In this document: in pieces, positions 12,716 to 24,131 of the stretch | How positions within the stretch are numbered: the stretch's first letter is position 1 | How the letters are laid out: each line of letters starts with the position of its first letter | NCBI GenBank assembly: GCA_900073065.1 | Contig: FJOG01000003.1 | Location: 2,468,632 to 2,532,631, forward strand | Origin: Phialocephala subalpina | Taxonomy: Eukaryota > Ascomycota > Leotiomycetes > Helotiales > Mollisiaceae | Reading direction: 5' to 3' | DNA length: 64,000 nucleotides | The notes under the pieces: model-generated | Seen by the model: only the letters and a program-made list of their open reading frames with translations | Told to the model about the DNA's origin: nothing | The model's database searches: none | Made by a program: the position numbers and the translations under genes

Positions 12716-12877
12716 TTTCGCATTCTGACAATAGGAGTTCCAAAGCTGTCGCGCGACTTTCAGACATTCAAAATATTTTGACAGGGGACAAAGTTTAGCG
12801 CCAAAGCTTAAATAATTTGTCCATCTGAAGCCGACAACTCCTCTGCTTCGACGACAACAGTCCAGCACATATTTAAG
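12716..12877. promoter_or_regulatory. Shared divergent promoter of GEP3 and mL61
   Basis: Only 162 bp separate the chosen start codons of two divergent genes, both for the mitochondrial ribosome. The control elements of both must lie here or inside the transcribed regions. I identify no specific factor site. Confidence 0.6.
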
Positions 12878-13650
12878 ATGGTCAGCATAGTGCGGCGGAT
12901 GAGAAAGCTTAGAGCTGTAAGTAGTTGTGCTATTTGATCTGCTACTGGAATCTGCTGCTAATGTGTGCCTCTATAGAAGGTATACCAGTCCGCCACGAAC
13001 GATCGAGAAAAGCACTCAATTGACCATCTCGCAGTTGCTCGCCGTAAGGCTAGGACCAGGAGCAGCCATTTTACCTCCTGAGGTTACTCGGATACATATG
13101 GACTTCGCTAGGGCTGTGGAAGACGGACATTGGGGACCTAGGTACGCCTCCTCGAACCTCATTCAGAAGCTTTTACTAAGGTTCTCGTAGGAAATTCTGG
13201 CGAAACTGTCTACCCCGATTAAAATACCACAATCCCGCCGTTGTCATGACCGTAAACCGAACGGAGGATCAATTAGGACCCGCCGTCATGACTGTACATT
13301 TCACGAACACTGCCGCAGCAAAGAGCACCGAACCCGAGATATCCTCTACCACCACAAAACAGATATCTACAGGACCTGTTCCAGAATCGAAAGCAGGTCC
13401 AATTACAGTCAAAACGGAGACCATAAACATGAAGCACAGGGTGGATTCGGAGATTTTGGATCAGTTATTGAAGCTCACTAAAGCGAAGGTGGTGCAGCCA
13501 ACTCCTGAAGAAACGAGGGAGATTCGAGACATTGAAGAGCAGAATGTCAAGAGTGCGAGGGATGCTGCTTTGATGCAAGCAGAAAATAAGAAGAGGAGAC
13601 GAGAGGAGGAGATTCTCAGACAAGCCAGAGGTTCGATGGATACGAATTGA
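12878..13650 (+). CDS. MRP49: Mitochondrial large-subunit ribosomal protein mL61 (Mrp49-like)
   Basis: Three exons (12878-12916, 13035-13141, 13191-13650) encode 201 residues. The N-terminal half matches the L51/S25/CI-B8 thioredoxin-like fold of fungal Mrp49: MVSIVRRMRKLRA, LLAVRLGPGAAILPPEVTRIHMDFA, then GPRKFWRNCLPRLKYHNPAV. The C-terminal half is a linker followed by a charged helix (EETREIRDIEEQN...KKRRREEEILRQ). The intron ends are clean: gtaagt..cgcag and gtacgc..cgtag. The second acceptor was chosen because it joins RA to LLAVRLGPG. The gene shares a short divergent promoter with the Gep3-type GTPase, which also serves the mitoribosome. Confidence 0.88.
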
Positions 13651-13948
13651 TTTGTCCAAGGTCAGGAGATTTATACATTGCATGGGAAGGCGTTGATTGT
13701 ACAAAAGAGAGGCATCTGTGGGAGCGTTGTAAAACAGCTGTACACTTGGTTGTAAACATCGTATTTGGAATGTTGACACATATCCGAAGGTATAAAGCCG
13801 TGTCATTGACTCTATATGGACATCACTCTATCATCTCTTCTCGGCAGAAGGTCTCATGAATTCCTCCCCATTCCATGCTGTGATGAACTAGCCTAGCACG
13901 CTCGGCCATGCATGCTAAGCTGCTAGAAGAACGCCACCAGGGTATCCA

Positions 13949-16900
13949 TCACTTCAATCCAAATCCTTCGCTCTCATACACCGCGCGCCAAAGCATCCAT
14001 TCCAACTTTTCCTTCGAAGAATAGCGCCACAAAGACAACATATTGAAACACGTTCGTGCCACTGGAAACCGAGGCCCGTCTTCACCAAGACACGACAACT
14101 TGATTACCAAGTTTGTTGCTCCCATGGCTGGGATTCGGTCACTGCCAGTAATGAAGCTCAGCAATTTCCGCTGGTCGCTTGGCTTCGCGGCCTGGAAGGA
14201 TTGCCAGAACCAATGGATGACCGGTTCGGTCTCTGCGGGATCAGGAACACCCCAATTCTCGCACACAGACACGGCGCGAAGAGATGCAATGTCGAGTGGT
14301 TCATCTGAGCCTCTGATGAGAAGTTCAATCTCCTCGGGTCTGAAGAGAGATAGTGCATTGCTACCGCAAACCGTGAAAAACCCTCTCTTGAAGGGTTCGA
14401 ATTGTCTAGTCACAGCTGTGTCCAGGAGGTACCGTACGTATAGGTCAACGAATTCTCGCCTATTAGCGTTCGTGACTGGCCGTTTCTCTCCGTCTGGACA
14501 CAGTGGAACCTGCATTGTCTGTCCATACCGATCGACATCAGCTACAAAATCCCGACAAAAGGTACCCTCTACATCTCCGTCGAACTCAAGGAGTTGTCGA
14601 AGACCATTGGCCAGAGCCGGTTTGAGTTCTGCCAAATCTTCCAAGGAATATGTCATCGACGGCTTAGCATGCGAGGTAGCTGCTGGCGCGGCGGGAGGCC
14701 CAGCGGCAAGAAGTTTCCGAAAAGCGAAGGGAGGAAATGCAACGTCCAGGATTGTCGAGTTGTATATCGCCAGCCCGAGGACGACACCAACGAGAAAGAA
14801 TTGATCGGTTGTCTCGAAACTGTTTGGGTTGAAGTAACAGAATCCGGAGTCTTCATCATACGTGAACATTCCTACAAATTTTCAGCAGTTGTTTCTTTAG
14901 TTGTCATGCGACCTTACCGTGTTCAGGATTGAAGACATCTCGGACCAGCAACAAGAACCATTCTTTTCGAAGCCCTCCAGCATCTATTCCTTCCTCTCCC
15001 TTGAATTCTATGCGCAGTCCTTTCTTGATCTCTTCACCGCCAGTTCCAACAACCTCACTGACGCTTTTCAGACTATCCTCAACAAGACATTCCCTTCGGA
15101 TTTTCAGGACGAGATACTGATTCACATTTTTTCGGGTCATAATGCTGTCGAAAAACGCCTCTCTCGCCTTGACTTCCATTTGACGACGGGCATCATGCTC
15201 CATTATCTGGATCTTTGCCCAGATACTGAGAAAGAATGGGTACTGACAAAAAGCGAATTTACCCCTTCGGGATTCCCAGGCCTCAAAGTCAGCGATTAAA
15301 TCCGAGTAGTCGAGAAGTGTGTTGTAGAAATCGCTTGTTGGCAGGATTTGCCCATGGTGATATGCTCTCTCGCGGGCTGCAAGACCGGCACTATGACCTT
15401 GTTCTGTAGGATTTGGTCTAATTTCTCCTCTTTTGGACAAACCACTGTTGTTCGCAGAGAAGAGGAGAGCCATAACTCTTGCTGCAGCTTTTATCTGCCA
15501 GTCATCGTTGTAGATCACTGGTTTATGTTTCCGATCAGATTTCTTAGCGGTTTGAGCAGAAGTACCTAGGGCAGCATGTAAGGCAGCGGGAGTATTTCGA
15601 CCTGGCCCTCCTATGCTAGGTACTAGACCTGCAGTTGGGTCCTGCTCAACCTCACGCCGTTTACCATGCTGTCGTGTGAGCCTGTATGTGACAAAGCTTC
15701 CAATGAGATCCGTCGTCCTCTGGAATTGAGGATCGGAATATCTCGCAAACCAGGACACAAGGTGATGGTGACACTCGTTAGAGACATTGGATAACAGACC
15801 TAATATTCGTTTGATGATGCCCGAATGTTGCCCTGCGCTGCTCTTGTTCGCATCAAGTGTGGTTGGGGACCGAGATTGCACTGTCAGATTTCGTCCGTTC
15901 AGACTATCAACTCTGTCAGGAGTCCTTTTCTCCTTTGACCGAGATCGAGATCTACTACGCTCTTTGCTGACTGAGGTAGCCTGTGTCGGATACAATGATG
16001 GGTTTGCGAGGATAATCAGAAGAAAGCGAATCTCGTTTGGTTCACTCAAAGGACGCCCAGGCCTTTTGAGAAGACTCTCAGTAGCCTTCAACAAGACTCT
16101 CTGTGCATGAACTAGCGACTCCATCACCTGATGTTCGATTACATCCAAGTCTGCGTCTGATGGTTTTCGGAAGTGCGAACCGTCAGCGTCTGAAAGGAGG
16201 CCATTTAGTTGCTCTTCCCATGACTTTCCCGCATTCATAACTGTGGTATACCATTCGTTGACTTCTGTCCAATCGATTCGAGGAGACTTTACGGTGACAA
16301 GCTCTGCGTTCTCACTACCGAACCGACGATGCGTTCGTGACCTCTCGGGACTCCGTACATCAGACCGTTCACCTGTCCACCAAGAGCCATTTTCTGCAAA
16401 ATCACCCAGCAACAGCGTCTTAGCATCCATCTCAGACATCTGAGTATCTTGTCGAGCTTGTCGGTCAGTGGGAGGGTTTTGATTGGTCCGCCTATTGCCC
16501 TCACTCGCCGCTCTCGGAGCCATATTTGGCCTCACGGTACTAAAAGATGTGTTGATGCATTCGAATGATCCAAATGAAGCAACGATATAGTCTTCTAGAG
16601 GTTTTAGGATACTCCTCGGGGCGATTGCTCGGTGTTGATGATGAATCTCTTCACTCTCTGCGTAACCCCGCCGTCCTGGATTCAGTCCAGTCGTATCCAT
16701 TGAGGGATTGGATCGGTCTCGTCTGTCTCGCTGCTCCATGTGTTCCATAAGAAAACTTCCAGGCGAAGACCTAGAATATGGAGCGAGATTGGCTCTGCTC
16801 ATTTGATGAATCAACCCATGTTCATGTAAGTGGTGTGAATCGTTTGACGGGCGTTCAGAAAATTGTATGGCACGGGTCCTCGACGTTGCTCGAGGCAGAA

Positions 16901-17708
16901 CCTCCTCGCTCAGATGCTGTTCAGATGGTTCGCCCCATCTCTCTGACCGTGACCTCGTGCCTGTCGGTGAGCAAGGGGGTGAATGAACAGGGCTAGAGGT
17001 AGAGCCATCGTTATGCTTCAGATGATCGATAAGATATGCAGTTATACACTGGTCAATGATTTGTCTGGTCCGTTCCACAGACAATGGCACAGCTATTCGG
17101 GCATCAGCATAGTGAAGATATGGAGCATAGAGGGTCTGCCTACGTCTATGGGTGACCCCGGCACCGGGACGAACGCCAGACTTCGCAATAGGTGCCCTAT
17201 GTCCATCTCCACGTCTTGCCTCCAGGATTATAGGTACCAAATCATTGATTGTCAGGCATACTGTGCATCGGAAGACTTTCAAATCTTTCGGCCATCGTAC
17301 GATAGAGTCGCAAGTCATACATTTCCCTGTCATCAAGTCCTTCTCTGCCACCTTCTGCTTAGGGGTTTGCACGCTTGGTGACACTGTATCATCGTCTGTA
17401 GAGTCGAACCCTGGAGCTACCGCAGACTCCCCACTACGCTTCTTCTTCCCTAAAAATAGTGACGGGAAAGGGTGGCTCATGGAGCGTCCATGGCTAGGAG
17501 TTCGCACAGGTTTCGAAGAGCTTGAGGCGCCAAAGCTAGCATGAGGTGGATGAGGAAGACTTGGGATGCCATAGGCGTTTTCGAGTATGTCCGTTTCAGT
17601 CAATCTAGAGCGCGCTCGTGCTGGAGAAATCGTACTGTTGTTGACTGGATTGGGACCTTGCTCATTGCGGGAGCTCCCTGAAAGTAGCCGGCTTGACCAA
17701 GGAGGCAT
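13949..17708 (-). CDS. HECT-type E3 ubiquitin ligase, Hul4-like
   Basis: 1237 residues in two exons, with an intron at 14872-14917 (gtaagg..gtag, 46 bp) inside the HECT domain. The N terminus is Ser/Pro-rich and disordered. It contains a small zinc ribbon with CxxC pairs at C130/C133 and C148/C151, of the type seen in fungal Hul4-like ligases. A long middle region with SR-rich stretches (KERSRSRSRSKEKR) precedes the HECT domain (about 885-1237). That domain has the EGIDAGGLRKEWF and YFNPNSF signatures and the catalytic cysteine in RTCFN (C1205), and it ends ESEGFGLK. The enzyme transfers ubiquitin through a Cys thioester. Its substrates are unknown. The assignment to Hul4 comes from overall architecture and is less certain than the HECT call. 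Confidence 0.9.
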
Positions 17709-18343
17709 TGCTCAGCTGTCTTCTGAAGGCTACTCTTTGCAAGCAGCAAGTATGGTATAGGCGGGTCATCGAATCGGTTCGAGCAGTGGCGGTCTCGTAT
17801 GAAGGGTTTCGGGCGACTGGTCTGCCACAGTTTGAATTTCTGCCAGTTGCCAGTGGTGAGTACTTACCTTCACAAAGTAAGAATTGAACAGGAAGGGGCG
17901 ACGCAAACACAACTCACAACTTTGGCCTAGATACGCAGAAAGTCAACCTCTAGAAAGCCATCATCACAGGGTACCTCCTCGAAGCTCGAATTATTACCCA
18001 GCGAGCGCATAATGCAATCCATTTTGTCCCCAGTTTCATCGAAGCGGCTAGCCAAGAGGGGTGATTTTCATTGTTGAATACGAGCTGCGACAGAACCGAG
18101 AATTTCTTATCTGATGATCAAGTTAAAGTTATGCATCCCTGAAAGTAAACCTTGCAAGTGAGTTAATTCGCACGATCACGCTGGCAGATTTTGTTTTGAT
18201 GGTTTCATGTCTTCAATTCATCAGCTTATGCTAACCAGCAACTGGTGCTGTACTGCTTTTGTAAGGCCATGAAACAATGGCGTATACGATCCACCGCCCC
18301 AACTCGAAGAAGCACAAGCCACAAATAACTCCCGCCAAGACAT
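17709..18343. other. Intergenic region, no gene seen
   Basis: This holds the 5' flank of the HECT ligase gene and the 3' flank of the eL15 gene. Open frames are under about 85 codons and look like chance. Confidence 0.5.
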
Positions 18344-19373
18344 CTATCTGTATCGCTGAAGGTTGAGGGTGTTGTGTCTCTTCCAGGTCTTTCTGCGACC
18401 AGCAGTTGTCTTGTTGTATCCGTGACCCTTGCCCAAACCACGAGACTTCTTGCCAGTAGCGGTGAGACCACGAGATTCACGGTGCTTGTGGACAGGATTG
18501 ACAATCCAGTTGATGCGGGGGTCGCGGCGGATGGCCTTGTGTTGAGGGTCAACGAGGATAACCTCGAAGTACTTGTAGGTGGAGTCCTGGTTGATCCAGT
18601 ACGAGTTGAGAACTCGCAAGTTGGCGCAGCGACGTCCGACACGCTCCTCAGCAGTCGACTTGAGGGATCGTTGGTACTTCAATTGGTTAACACCTTGGTT
18701 GGTGGGCTTGCCTGAATTGAAAGAATAATCAGCAGATGTCCAGAGATCTCTCAGAATGTATCCTCATACCATATGTAGCACCCTTGGGGACTGGACGCTT
18801 GCGGCCTCCACGGCGGACTCGGACACGGTATATGACATATCCTTGCTTGGCCTTGTAACCCAGACGGCGAGCCTTGTCAGGTCGGGATGGGCGAGAAGCA
18901 CGGTGGACGACGTTCAGTTGTCGAAGCTATATTATGCACTCTCAGCTAATGTTCAACGAGTGTATAGCAAGGCGCATCAAAAGATGGCCACAATCAACCT
19001 CCACGTCCACAATATTCCAATATGTCCGGAGAGCAAATTCGAAATATTGGTTCGTTTCGAGGTCGTGCGAGGTCGTAAAAGGGTCGAATTATCTTACCTC
19101 CCAGCAGCGGACACGGAGAAGGAAGCGCAGCACATCGGACTGCTTCTTCTTCTGCAATTCTTCAACATACTTCAACGCTCCCCTAGATCAAAACAACGTT
19201 AGAAATGAAGTTCCCGAAGAGTAGTTGGTGATGGGGTGGATTTTGAGGGTATACAGAGATCTGGTGGCGCAGTAGACTTGAATTCTGACTGGAACACGGC
19301 AAAAAAGTGCCCCAATATGCTGGCAGACGCAGACCTGAATGGAGACCAAAGCATCGGCTTGATTGACTTACAT
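18344..19373 (-). CDS. RPL15: 60S ribosomal protein eL15
   Basis: Four exons (19372-19373, 19098-19182, 18770-18926, 18344-18711) encode 203 residues, the usual eL15 length. The order is [19 protein letters not shown], then LRVRCWE, then [55 protein letters not shown], with the C-terminal [19 protein letters not shown] and LNLQRYR. The first coding exon holds only the A and T of the start codon. Intron 1 (19183-19371, gtaagt..ctag) splits ATG after AT, and the G comes from exon 2. Introns 2 and 3 are at 18927-19097 and 18712-18769. The protein is an essential cytosolic large-subunit component. Identification is certain. Confidence 0.97.
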
Positions 19374-20090
19374 GGTTGCGGTATTGTCGGAGTTGTCGAG
19401 TTTGTCGTTGAAGTTTGAAAATCGAGAAATCTCGAAATGCTTTGAGTGGTGTGCGAGAACTTTTCTAAATGGGCTTAGCGTTGGGGCTAAGCGATGTCCA
19501 CTATTTCTAGAGACCTAAGGCATCACGGCCAATTTCATATCTCAATGTCCCAAGAGACCTGAGACATTATATCTTCAATCTTAATGTGATGTTCCTTCTC
19601 GATCTTAGCCTCGGAGAATACTCTCAGGGTGATATCTCACCACATCACCCTTTGCACGGTTTCTAAAATCGCAGTTGCGCTCGAGGCCGTTAACATCGAT
19701 TATCTCAACGCTTAGTTATTTTCACCACAAAACTTGGGGATATGAGATAGAAACTGAGGCCAATGTCCCGGAGATATTGATTTCTCTAAACCTTAGCCCT
19801 CCAGTGAGGAATCTAGAAGATGACAGCCGTGCACCTCGATGACATGCATGGAACATAGGGGCTTCATATCATGACATCACCTGCCAGGACGAGAATTGCA
19901 AGGAGCTGTATTACCATATCAAGTATTCTGTGTATCTTCCTGTCAAAATGTCCAAATACATTTCAATACTCTGGTCTCAGATTACTTCATGCTACTTCGA
20001 ATTGTTAATTCCTCGCTTTTATCTAGGAGTGTTGTACAAACAGCAACCAGATCATCGTATCTTCGGCATTGTCCTAGCTGTAGCAGAACA
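19374..20090. other. Divergent intergenic region
   Basis: This is the common upstream region of RPL15 (minus strand) and the cupin gene (plus strand). It contains several loosely similar stretches starting AATGTCCC but no clear repeat or gene. Confidence 0.4.
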
Positions 20091-20731
20091 ATGGCCGATT
20101 TCAGGCCTAATAATGGTGTCTCTCGACACGACATGGTATACTTCCCCCAGATGACCACGGCGTTGCCATCGTCATCCGGGGAGTTCCGGAAAGTGCTGTT
20201 TACTGGTCTCTATTCACAAGTAGTGCTTATGACCATTCCTGTTGGGTGAGTCTCTGAATGTCCAAAGTTTCATGGGAGACTCAAAGGTGGAGTAGATGCT
20301 GACCAGCATGTTCGAACAGAGGAGACATCGGGGATGAAGTGCATACGGTCGACCAAGCGTTGACGTTCACGAGTGGCCAGGGCAAGGCTACAATCAATGG
20401 AAAGGATCAAGACGTGAAGGCTGGAGATCTGATGGTGGTGCCTGCTGGAACGCAGCATCAATTCATAAATACCGGACCTACGCCATTGGTGAGTGCCCTT
20501 GGTCTTGAGGGACATTTCAACGCGCGGGAAGTATGGGCTAATTGCGATGTTCGACAGATCCTATATACAATCTATTCCCCAGCAGAGCACAAGCCTACCA
20601 CCGTCCACCACACCAAAGAGCAAGGCGACAAGGAGGAGGAGGATGGAATTGACGAAGCGCCAGGATGGAGTCAGAAGAGCAAGAAAGAGAACGAGGATGC
20701 CGGGTTGGTCAAGGAAAGCGGGAAGTATTGA
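20091..20731 (+). CDS. Small single-domain cupin protein
   Basis: Three exons (20091-20245, 20320-20488, 20558-20731) encode 165 residues. It has the conserved small-cupin pattern: LYSQVVLMTIPVGGDIGDEVHTVDQALTF, GKATINGKD, then AGDLMVVPAGTQHQFINTGPTPL, then ILYTIYSPAEHKPTTVHHTKE. The His and Glu residues of VGGDIGDEVH and the His of GTQHQF are probable metal ligands. The tail is acidic and low in complexity. Many bacteria have the same family, with no fixed enzymatic role. The second intron is 69 bp with no stop codon, so its retention would insert 23 residues in frame. I chose splicing because the junction TPL-ILYTIYSP matches the family. Confidence 0.8.
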
Positions 20732-21109
20732 CCATTGTATGGAATATTCCTGATTCATCTTTATTCATTTCAATTTGGCATCTCGCCAGCCTTGATGTGA
20801 TAGCTTAATTCAATTTCCCACGATGTCTCAATGATTGATGTGTTGGATCTTGATATCATTGGTTAAGTGTTTCTTTGTTCTCTTGCATATTGCATAGTCT
20901 GTGCTTCAATGGTTTTCGGCATTTGGGTGTTGTACTCCCTTTGTCCCTGCTCCGTGGGCTCCCCGCGCGGCTGCGCCTTTGTTCGGAAATACTCTCGGAT
21001 GTTGCCTTTCTATTTCAAATCGCCTTTTAGAGTCCTCATCGACAACTCTTTGCAAGATCAATCAAATTTATCACGTTTTCAAATGTCTAGAGGATAGCGG
21101 AATTTTCAG
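20732..21109. other. Intergenic, no gene seen
   Basis: 3' flank of the cupin gene, up to the decayed dioxygenase-like gene. Nothing recognisable. Confidence 0.4.
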
Positions 21110-21937
21110 ATGAAGAGCTGCAGTCTGGCACATCTTCGCTCGAACATGTACAAATCGCTCTCACTATTTCATACTCATGGCTTCACAACCCTCGGGAATT
21201 CCATACCCGAGGCCAATTTGACAAAACTCAAGCCGAAGATGTATGCAGAAGCAGAGGCAAAAGGATTGGATTCGCGCGACTTTCATCCAAGGCACGGTTC
21301 AGACCAACTTCTCGTTGCCGCCTCCACTGGTGAGGACTTCCTCTTCAAGTCCGTCCGGGCCAACAAACCTGCAGTAGCCGTTCTTGAGCATCTGAATGGA
21401 CCAAACCCCCAAATTCGCCTCTACCAATGTTGCTCTTCCATCGGCAGATACTGAGGCAAGATAAGCGGTGGATTGTGATGCTTTTGCAGAGCTACACAAT
21501 TCCCAATTAGTATACAGGTCTTTCTCCACCTCGATGACGTCGGTGAATATAATGGTGTTAGCGAGTTGCGGCCAGGAAGCCACAAAGTTGGGGACACGAG
21601 CGATTATGTTCCTAATGGTAGAGGTTGGATCAAACATATTGCCTTCTATAAGCGTGCGAAGACAGCGCTGCTTATTCAGCCTTTCATCCCAAAGGGAAGT
21701 ATCTGCCTCAGAGATATAAGAATGTGGCATACTGGGATGCCGAACACCTCTCAAGATCCGAGAATAATGCTGGGTTTCATGTACTATCCAAGATGGTTCA
21801 TGAGCCAGATGAATGTGACACTACCCGAGGATTGCCGGGAGATCCTAGAGAGTTGGGGTCACGTTAATGCTCTTCGTTCAACCAAATTCTTGAAAGGCAG
21901 AGTGGATTCTCTGTCACCAAGTTTTAGGAAGTATTAG
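21110..21937 (+). pseudogene. Decayed phytanoyl-CoA dioxygenase (PhyH)-like gene
   Basis: Pieces of one PhyH-like protein appear in order but in different frames. Frame 1 carries FHTHGFTTLGNSIPEANL through ANKPAVAVLEHLNGPNP. Near 21410-21417 (a run of C) the similarity moves to another frame (FASTNVALPSADTEAR), which has an in-frame TAA at 21462-21464 followed by AVDCDAFAEL. Near 21495-21505 it moves back to the first frame (VFLHLDDVGEYNGVSELRPGSHK, later LRDIRMWHTGMPNTSQDPRIMLG), which runs to a stop at 21937. The usual Fe(II) ligand motif HxD is not intact, while the distal His (MWHTGMPN) remains. The comparison rests on remembered family patterns. An unusual set of small introns cannot fully explain the stop. 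Confidence 0.65.
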
Positions 21938-22557
21938 AACTTGAACTTTACGCAAGATCAAGAGCAATCTGTCTGTGAGGTCAGAGCTAGAATTGATGTG
22001 TATCATGGCCGGGTGCCTCATCCGCCGATTCCTATCACGGAGAAGGATTATTGGACGAGAACCAGGACGTTATCTCGATAGAGAAAGGAAATGGAGACAG
22101 AGGAGGAAAGAATTTTGATTGTGAAATTGAACGTTTCCGACCCGTCAACCACTCCACCTGGAAGTCCTCCTCTCCCACCGACCCTGATAGATAGCGAAGA
22201 GATGGGAATTGTTTATAACTAGAATATGAGATTGAAACTGATTCCTTTGCTCAATTATGATTTGACGCCGGGAAATCACAGGTTCATATGCAAATTACAA
22301 ATTAAGTAACATAGAGTACCACATGCCATTGTCCTACACTAGAGGCACATCTAAACTTCCAGAAGTTGAAGGAAGACCAAGGATGCTTATTCCTTCCGGT
22401 GTCCGCAGTTATATTCTGTGAATTTGTCCCGAGTTCATAGTACATTGATGAAGCGTTTCTATGGAGGACGATATGCCTAGGTATTCGACCCTGTGAAAGC
22501 CTCATGGACGAGGAAGGGGTAGCTACTAAATCTGACGACCCGCGAGATACTTGCTAA
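21938..22557. other. Intergenic with a possible coding relic
   Basis: A short stretch near 22000-22075 reads YHGRVPHPPIPITEKDYW in one frame and looks protein-like, but I cannot assign it. Nothing else is recognisable. Confidence 0.3.
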
Positions 22558-22848
22558 TGTTCGATATTGACGCGCTCAGGAGTTGTCCGATGCTGAGCCG
22601 CGCCGACGACGCTCGACGTTGAGCCGTTGACGACCTGTCCAATGCTGAGTGATGGCGATGATCTTCAATGATGACGGTGGCACACTGATGTCCGATGCTG
22701 AGTCGTTGACTAACTATGTTCGATGCTGCGCCGCTGACGAGCTAGTCGATGCTGAAGCGTGGATGAGATGGTCGATGTTGACGCGCTTCGTCCTGTTCGA
22801 TGTTAAGTTGCTGAAGAACTGTTCGATGCTCTAAACCGCTGCTGAATG
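22558..22848. repeat. Degenerate minisatellite, about 11 copies of a 24-28 bp unit
   Basis: The core TGTTCGATGCTGAGCCGCTG, with variants, recurs about every 26 bp. Copies start near 22558, 22584, 22612, 22636, 22664, 22689, 22717, 22743, 22769, 22794 and 22820. Copies differ at many positions, and one (near 22664) has lost most of the core. No continuous reading frame spans the array. Confidence 0.75.
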
Positions 22849-23110
22849 TTTAAAGAAGATGGTATCAAAGTTGAGAATATAAAACTAGAAGTGAGAAGAT
22901 AAGAGTGAACTGAGAATATGTACCGTAACAGGGTGATAAGATGAGATTGCAGGTGAGAGAGTAAGGAAGTGTGAAGGAAGAGCGTATCGCAATATAAAGT
23001 TGAGATGAGAACCATAGAGCAAGAGGCCACGAGACGAGGTCGTAAGTGAAATGTGACGGAACTGAATAAGACTCCAATTTGAAAGTGAATGAATGAAGGA
23101 AGAAGTGAAT
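22849..23110. other. Purine-rich, C-poor tract upstream of COX11
   Basis: About 260 bp rich in GAGA/GAAGTGA-like words with few C bases on the plus strand. It lies directly between the minisatellite and the COX11 start region. It could be a promoter tract or 5' UTR of COX11. Confidence 0.45.
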
Positions 23111-23247
23111 CCGGAGGCGTTAATACTACCCCAGATTTCGGATCAACGTTCTTCCGGCATCTTCCAACTTGGGCACTCATTCGAGACCGAGAACGAGAAT
23201 CAGTCAAGCTTCAGACTTCAGGCTTCTTCACCAACGCCTTGAAGACG

Positions 23248-24131
23248 ATGCAGAGTTTCCCACGTCTATTCTCAGGCGTAGCTCGCAAAGATGCAGCTTG
23301 GGTATGCTCCTCCTGTGCGAAAGGAGTAGGTCGAAGTTCAGCAACACCGTTTTTCCAATCTTCGATCATCCGTACGATATCGAATACCTCGAAACCCAGA
23401 CAGAATGTCGCACCCACCATGGAGGAATTGCGGGCACCATTCAAGAAGAGAAATGCCTCGACAATGTACTATGCATTCAGTATTATTATGGGCACAGTGG
23501 CATTGTCCTACGGCTCCGTGCCATTTTATAAAATGGTCAATTTCTCGCAACACCCGGCCACACGCACCAATGCTAATGATCTACTAGATCTGCCAGACGA
23601 CGGGATGGGGTGGACAGCCGATTAAAGCACAAGGCCATGGTGGCGTAGAAGGCGACCCATCCGCCCGCCTCCAACCTGTCACAGGAGAAAAACGAATCCG
23701 CATTACCTTCAATGGCTCCGTATCCGATGTCCTACCTTGGAAGTTCACCCCTCAGCAGCGAGAAGTACGGGTCCTGCCAGGAGAGACAGCATTGGCGTTC
23801 TACACAGCTACGAACAGGTCGAAGGACGATATCATTGGGGTGGCGACATATAGCGTTACGCCCGCCCAGGTCGCACCATATTTCAGCAAGATTCAATGTT
23901 TCTGTTTTGAGGAACAGAGATTGAATGCTGGAGAGACTGTCGATATGCCGGTCTTCTTCTATATTGATCCGGATTTTGTGAACGATCCGAATATGAAGGG
24001 CATTGAGCAGGTTACTTTGAGCTACACGTTTTTCAGTGAGTCTATTGAATTATTGGTGCAGGAGAGACATGAGCTGACTTGAAGCAGAAGCGAGATATGA
24101 CAAGGACGGGCATTTGAAACCCTATGCTTGA
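23248..24131 (+). CDS. COX11: Cytochrome c oxidase copper-delivery protein Cox11
   Basis: Three exons (23248-23535, 23588-24035, 24088-24131) encode 259 residues. The protein places Cu(B) into Cox1 in the mitochondrial inner membrane. The layout is a basic presequence, a single membrane helix (TMYYAFSIIMGTVALSYGSVPFY), then the intermembrane-space domain with C98 (ICQTTGWGG) and the copper motif CFCFEEQ (C200, C202), followed by PVFFYIDPDF and ITLSYTFF-like ends. The first intron has a gtcaat donor and a GCTAATG branch site and joins YKM to ICQTTG. The second (24036-24087) joins FF to KARYDKDG. The frame is open upstream to 23089, but MQSFPRLF at 23248 gives the natural presequence. Confidence 0.93.

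Noticed and set aside
12716..12868. N-terminal extension of the Gep3-type protein from the ATG at 12868
   Set aside because: It would leave 9 bp to the divergent mL61 gene, and the added residues do not look like a presequence that the family shares.
14043..14804. Plus-strand open frame of 253 codons
   Set aside because: Lies entirely antisense to the HECT catalytic domain, whose sequence is clearly the real one.
19540..19780. Scattered AATGTCCC words resembling those near 63 kb
   Set aside because: Shared stretch is only about 10-15 bases; too short to claim a dispersed repeat without a search.
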